A stretch of 9,851 bases of DNA from an uncultured Lachnospiraceae bacterium. GTDB lineage: Bacteria > Bacillota > Clostridia > Lachnospirales > Lachnospiraceae. The notes beneath the pieces are model-generated. The model was not told the origin of the DNA. It was given only the letters and a program-made list of their open reading frames with translations, and did no database searches. The DNA lies in assembly GCA_947653315.1 (NCBI GenBank), contig CANTGP010000088.1, positions 1 to 9,851 of the forward strand. The letters are read 5' to 3'. Shown one piece after another: positions 7,492 through 9,851 of the stretch. The position numbers and the translations under genes are program-made. How positions within the stretch are numbered: the first letter of the stretch is position 1; each line of letters opens with the position of its first letter.

Positions 7492-8313
7492 TTAATTGTG
7501 CGGTATTTTTTTGTCGGTGTGCAGGATATGGTTGATGAGCCAGCCGAGAAGAAATTCCAAAAGTTCCTGCAGGTATTCCTGGGGGTTGTTGTCGATTTCC
7601 TCCAGGCTTATGTTTTCCAGCTTGTCAACGAAAGCCTCGTGGGCGCGTTTCTGCGCGGCAAGTCCTTCATAGCGGATGCTTTCCATGTATTCTTCCTCAT
7701 CGCCGAAATGTTCGATGGTGTATGCTTTCAGCTCATTTAAGATATCCATGATTTTGTCGTAGCCGGAGGACGCATCATAGGATTTCACCAGCCGGTTTGC
7801 CCGGTCAACGATGCGGAACAGTTCTTTGTGTTCACGGTCAACCAGTTCGATGCCCACGAGATAATCGTCCGTAAATTCGCAGGGATTCTCCTTTACCATC
7901 CATTCTTCCAGGGGCGGGAGTTTCCCGATCAGGATATCACTGCTCAGGATATGGCGGTAAAGCCATTTGGCGAGGAAACTGACAAGGTCGGTGAGTACCT
8001 GCTGCTGTTCCTCCAGCCCGTCGATGTTGATGAGGTCAAATTCAAGGATTTTCTCCCGGAAAAAGGCATGCTGCGGACGCTGGAGAATCAGTTCCGGGTC
8101 GCATATTTTTGCCATGTATTCTTCTTCATGGGCAAAATGCTGCTCCGCATAATGGTCAAGTTCCGCGAGGATATCCTTTAAGCGCTGGTAATAATCGCTG
8201 TGGTAATCCGTGGTGACGAGGATATAGGCCCTGTTTAGGATATCGAACAAATACCGGTGTTCCTCGTCCACCTGCTCAATGCCTATCTTACAGTCGTCGG
8301 TAAATTCAAACAT
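7492..8313 (-). CDS. Bacteriohemerythrin, two tandem hemerythrin domains
   Basis: A 273-residue cytoplasmic protein made of two hemerythrin-like four-helix domains (about 1-135 and 145-270). Such domains bind O2 or sense redox state or iron through a di-iron centre. Domain 1 has His19, His59, Glu63, His82, His121 and Asp126; domain 2 has His162, His202, Glu206, His225, His262 and Asp267. These match six of the seven canonical ligands. In both domains the seventh (His73 in invertebrate hemerythrin, four residues before the second His of HxxxH) is Gln (78 and 221). The start at 8313 (MFEFTDDCKIGIEQVD) is the usual N-terminus and has AAGGG about nine bases upstream; an ATG three codons earlier abuts that site. 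It is transcribed away from the leader-controlled acetyltransferase and ends at the bidirectional terminator. Confidence 0.93.
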   Translation of the reverse strand: MFEFTDDCKIGIEQVDEEHRYLFDILNRAYILVTTDYHSDYYQRLKDILAELDHYAEQHFAHEEEYMAKICDPELILQRPQHAFFREKILEFDLINIDGLEEQQQVLTDLVSFLAKWLYRHILSSDILIGKLPPLEEWMVKENPCEFTDDYLVGIELVDREHKELFRIVDRANRLVKSYDASSGYDKIMDILNELKAYTIEHFGDEEEYMESIRYEGLAAQKRAHEAFVDKLENISLEEIDNNPQEYLQELLEFLLGWLINHILHTDKKIPHN

Positions 8314-8403
8314 TGGAATCATCCCTTCTTTTTTTAAAGATTCATTTTAAAAGTTTCATTGGTTTGTCACATGCATTCGCCGGAGCGTGTTCCAAATACA
8401 CTT

Positions 8404-8432
8404 CAAACAGCCCGTCAGGGCGGTGCTGTCTG
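8404..8432 (-). other. Hairpin in bacteriohemerythrin 5' leader
   Basis: CAAACAGC (8404-8411) pairs with GCTGTCTG (8425-8432) with one mismatch, capped by CC-GTCA-GG. It lies between the predicted start site (near 8436, minus strand) and the gene. No U tract follows on either strand, so it is not a terminator; a role in RNA stability is possible. Confidence 0.45.
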
Positions 8433-8442
8433 AACGATAGAT

Positions 8443-8451
8443 ATTATATCA
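8443..8451 (-). promoter_or_regulatory. Extended -10 promoter of bacteriohemerythrin
   Basis: On the minus strand the sequence TGATATAAT is a perfect -10 with the extended TGn element. The hexamer 17 bases upstream (TTTTTA) is a poor -35, which is common for extended -10 promoters. The start would be near 8436, giving a leader of about 120 bases. Confidence 0.6.
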
Positions 8452-8498
8452 TATGCGGAAGGAAATAAAAATGGGGAAATTCAAATCAATAGTTTTTC

Positions 8499-8527
8499 TT
8501 GACATATCCGTAACAGTGTGATAGATT
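8499..8527 (+). promoter_or_regulatory. Consensus sigma-A promoter of leader/acetyltransferase unit
   Basis: A perfect -35 TTGACA (8499-8504) is followed after 17 bases by TAGATT (8522-8527). Transcription would start near 8534, only about 20 bases before the leader-peptide ATG. This is the strongest promoter match in the window. Confidence 0.8.
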
Positions 8528-8554
8528 AAGAAAAAAATGAAGGAGAACATGGAA

Positions 8555-8617
8555 ATGCAGAACTTACGGCACAGCATGAATGACATGTACATGTATTACA
8601 GACGTATCGTTCGGTAA
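8555..8617 (+). CDS. Putative 20-residue leader peptide
   Basis: A short ORF of 20 codons, reading MQNLRHSMNDMYMYYRRIVR, begins about 20 bases after the predicted transcription start. AAGGAG (8540-8545) lies nine bases before this ATG, which is ideal. In-frame ATGs at 8537 and 8549 have worse spacing. The peptide is rich in Met, Tyr and Arg near its end (MYMYYRR). The codons for Asp10 to Arg16 lie inside the 5' arm of a long RNA stem (8582-8603), and an intrinsic terminator follows before the next gene. Position and layout fit a regulatory leader peptide whose translation controls read-through, as in erm, cat or amino-acid operon attenuators. I do not recognise this peptide from a described system. 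What would stall the ribosome, a drug or a shortage of a charged tRNA, is unknown. Confidence 0.6.
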   Translation: MQNLRHSMNDMYMYYRRIVR

Positions 8618-8675
8618 CGGCGACCCGGTTGGGTGCACGGTTACGGAACATAGGTCTGTATTGTCCGTGCATGTC
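8582..8675 (+). ncRNA. Structured attenuator leader RNA
   Basis: The 22-base arms 8582-8603 and 8654-8675 form a long stem with 16 Watson-Crick pairs, three G-U pairs and three mismatches. The 5' arm is within the leader ORF. Inside it, GTTCGGTAAC (8609-8618) pairs with GTTACGGAAC (8640-8649) with one G-G mismatch, and ACCC-GGTT-GGGT (8623-8634) caps the structure. Two alternatives compete for the 3' arm. TGCACGG (8634-8640) pairs with CCGTGCA (8665-8671). TGTCCGTGC (8662-8670) pairs with the terminator's 5' arm GCACTGGACA (8755-8764) with one bulge. The pairings are mutually exclusive, as in an attenuator. Folding was done by eye without energies. Confidence 0.55.
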
Positions 8676-8753
8676 AGTCGGTGATGTAGGTTTTGGGTTT
8701 TCCCATACTATAAATAGATCAGTAGAAAGAGAAAAACCGGCACTCTGATGATA

Positions 8754-8787
8754 GGCACTGGACATATTGCATGTTCGGTGTTTTTTT
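8754..8787 (+). terminator. Intrinsic terminator (attenuator) before acetyltransferase
   Basis: CACTGGACAT (8756-8765) and ATGTTCGGTG (8771-8780) form an uninterrupted 10-bp stem, including two G-U pairs, with loop ATTGC. Seven T residues follow (8781-8787). It lies about 220 bases after the predicted start site and 100 bases before the acetyltransferase ATG, so it would end transcription within the leader unless its 5' arm is captured by 8662-8670. Confidence 0.8.
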
Positions 8788-8794
8788 ATGCACA

Positions 8795-8836
8795 GCCCCG
8801 TGCAGAGGAAGATGCCGCTAAAGCGGCGCACGGGGC
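8795..8836 (+). other. GC-rich two-stem hairpin in acetyltransferase leader
   Basis: GCCCCGTGC (8795-8803) pairs perfectly with GCACGGGGC (8828-8836). Inside, GCCGC-TAAA-GCGGC (8814-8827) forms a second stem, leaving a ten-base purine-rich bulge AGAGGAAGAT (8804-8813) on the 5' side. No U tract follows, so it is not a terminator. It sits eight bases after the terminator T run and about 50 bases before the acetyltransferase ATG. It could stabilise the read-through mRNA or bind a protein; its function is unknown. Confidence 0.65.
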
Positions 8837-8886
8837 GCCCATTGGCACGGTGGTTCGGGACATGTTCGGAAAGGAAGGGATGTTTT

Positions 8887-9843
8887 ATGAGATTGTCAGA
8901 CGGAACGGAAGTTACGGTAAGGCCGTATCAGGAAAAGGATGCGGAGGAAATTGTCGGGTTGATTGTGAGGAATTTTAGGGAAGTAAATGTCAGGGATTAT
9001 GGAGTGGAAGCCGTGGAAGAATTGGTTGCCAGCCATAACGTGGAATGGTTCCGGGGAGTGGCGGGTTATGCCAATGTTTATGTGTTTTGGCAGGAAGGCC
9101 GGATTGTGGGAGTCGGTTCCATTTCCAGTTTTTGGGGAAGCCTGACGGAAAGCATATTGCTGACCATTTTTGTGCTGCCGGAATTGCACGGACAGGGAAT
9201 CGGCAGCTTCATTATGGATACGCTGGAGACGGATGAACTGTTCCTGCGGGCGGATAGGATAGAGATTCCGGCCTCCATTACGGCGGCGGAATTTTACCGG
9301 AAAAAGGGGTATGAGTATAAACACGGGAGAAAAGAGCCGGATGAGGAGAACCTATACCGGATGGAGAAATTCCGGAATCCCGTAAAACTGGTCCGGGCAG
9401 GCATGGAGGACGCGGAGCGGATTCATGGAATGCAGATAGAGGCGTTTGCGCAACTGCTGGATAAATACCAGGATTTTGACATCAATCCGGGAAACGAGGA
9501 TTTGGAAAAAATAAAAATGCGCCTGGCGCAGACATTTACGTTTTTTTACGTAATCTGCCTTGGAGACCGGGAAGTCGGCGCAATCCGTGTGGTGGATAAA
9601 AAGGGGGAGGGGAAAAAGAAACGGATTTCCCCGCTCTTTGTCCTTCCCGCCTTCCGTGGCAGGGGAATCGCCCAAAAGGCAATCGCACTGTGTGAAGAAA
9701 TCCACGGCGGGGAAGATTGGGAACTGGAAACCATTTTGCAGGAGGAGGGGAACTGCCGTTTATATGAAAAAATGGGTTATGCCAGGACGGGGAAGACAGA
9801 GGCAGTGAATGAAAGACTGACATTGGTGTCATACGAAAAGTAA
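8887..9843 (+). CDS. Tandem GNAT family N-acetyltransferase
   Basis: A 318-residue protein with two complete GNAT domains. Domain 1 (about 1-160) has the acetyl-CoA loop LHGQGIGS (100-107) after a strand IFVLPE. Domain 2 (about 166-318) has FRGRGIAQ (256-263) after LFVLP, and a C-terminal ETILQEEGNCRLYEKMGY motif typical of a single-domain clostridial GNAT family. Both pyrophosphate-binding loops look intact, so both halves may be active. The substrate is unknown. The start at 8887 is chosen because the N-terminus MRLSDGTEVTVRPYQEKDA begins a GNAT fold and AAGGAAGGG (8871-8879) precedes it by about seven bases. The frame stays open back to 8767, through the terminator hairpin and the GC-rich hairpin, which argues against earlier starts. 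Expression is probably controlled by the upstream leader peptide and terminator. Confidence 0.93.
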   Translation: MRLSDGTEVTVRPYQEKDAEEIVGLIVRNFREVNVRDYGVEAVEELVASHNVEWFRGVAGYANVYVFWQEGRIVGVGSISSFWGSLTESILLTIFVLPELHGQGIGSFIMDTLETDELFLRADRIEIPASITAAEFYRKKGYEYKHGRKEPDEENLYRMEKFRNPVKLVRAGMEDAERIHGMQIEAFAQLLDKYQDFDINPGNEDLEKIKMRLAQTFTFFYVICLGDREVGAIRVVDKKGEGKKKRISPLFVLPAFRGRGIAQKAIALCEEIHGGEDWELETILQEEGNCRLYEKMGYARTGKTEAVNERLTLVSYEK

Positions 9844-9851
9844 AACGGCGG

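Noticed and set aside
8767..8886. Earlier starts (TTG 8767, ATG 8788) for the tandem GNAT gene
   Set aside because: The added residues would be encoded by the terminator and the GC-rich hairpin, are very basic and unlike GNAT N-termini. The ATG at 8887 has a better binding site.
8748..8978. 76-codon frame starting just before the attenuator stem
   Set aside because: It runs through the terminator hairpin and out of frame into the acetyltransferase gene, with no good ribosome binding site.
1..9851. tRNA, rRNA, CRISPR arrays, transposases or phage genes
   Set aside because: Reading both strands showed none; the repeats present are short and local.

Overview
The window looks like chromosome from a Gram-positive anaerobe of the Clostridia, most likely Lachnospiraceae. 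The grounds are gene content and protein style (clostridial argininosuccinate synthase, type-2 ArgC, double-domain bacteriohemerythrin, Cache-type hybrid histidine kinase, GNAT enzymes), purine-rich Shine-Dalgarno sites, consensus sigma-A promoters and roughly balanced GC. This assignment is by recognition only; no database was searched.

Left part (1-2017). The window opens in the C-terminal part of a HipA-like kinase (+ strand, ends 434), which is interrupted by an in-frame TGA at 21-23. Convergent to it, on the - strand, lie argG (794-2017) and, 46 bp further on, a small DUF1294 membrane protein (454-747). These two probably share a transcript.

Arginine control region (2018-2507). argG and argC are divergent. 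Between them are a good promoter for each (-35/-10 with 17-bp spacers), two palindromes about 20.5 bp apart that resemble a tandem ARG-box (ArgR/AhrC) operator, another ARG-like site over the argC -10, and a nested inverted repeat. ArgC and ArgG catalyse the third and the penultimate steps of arginine synthesis, so common repression by ArgR is the natural reading.

Middle part (2508-7395, + strand). argC is followed closely by a YpeA-like GNAT acetyltransferase and then by a 1130-residue membrane hybrid histidine kinase (TM, Cache-like sensor, TM, two PAS-like regions, HisKA, HATPase, REC, REC). A bidirectional terminator at 7398-7452 separates the kinase from the convergent gene.

Right part (7453-9851). 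A two-domain bacteriohemerythrin runs on the - strand (7492-8313) from an extended -10 promoter. Divergent to it is the most interesting part of the window. A consensus sigma-A promoter (8499-8527) is followed by a 20-codon ORF with its own Shine-Dalgarno site (8555-8617), a long RNA stem whose 5' arm lies inside that ORF, an intrinsic terminator (8754-8787), a second GC-rich hairpin, and then a tandem-GNAT acetyltransferase gene (8887-9843). The 3' arm of the long stem can also pair with the terminator's 5' arm. This is the layout of a leader-peptide transcription attenuator controlling the acetyltransferase. I do not recognise it as a described element.
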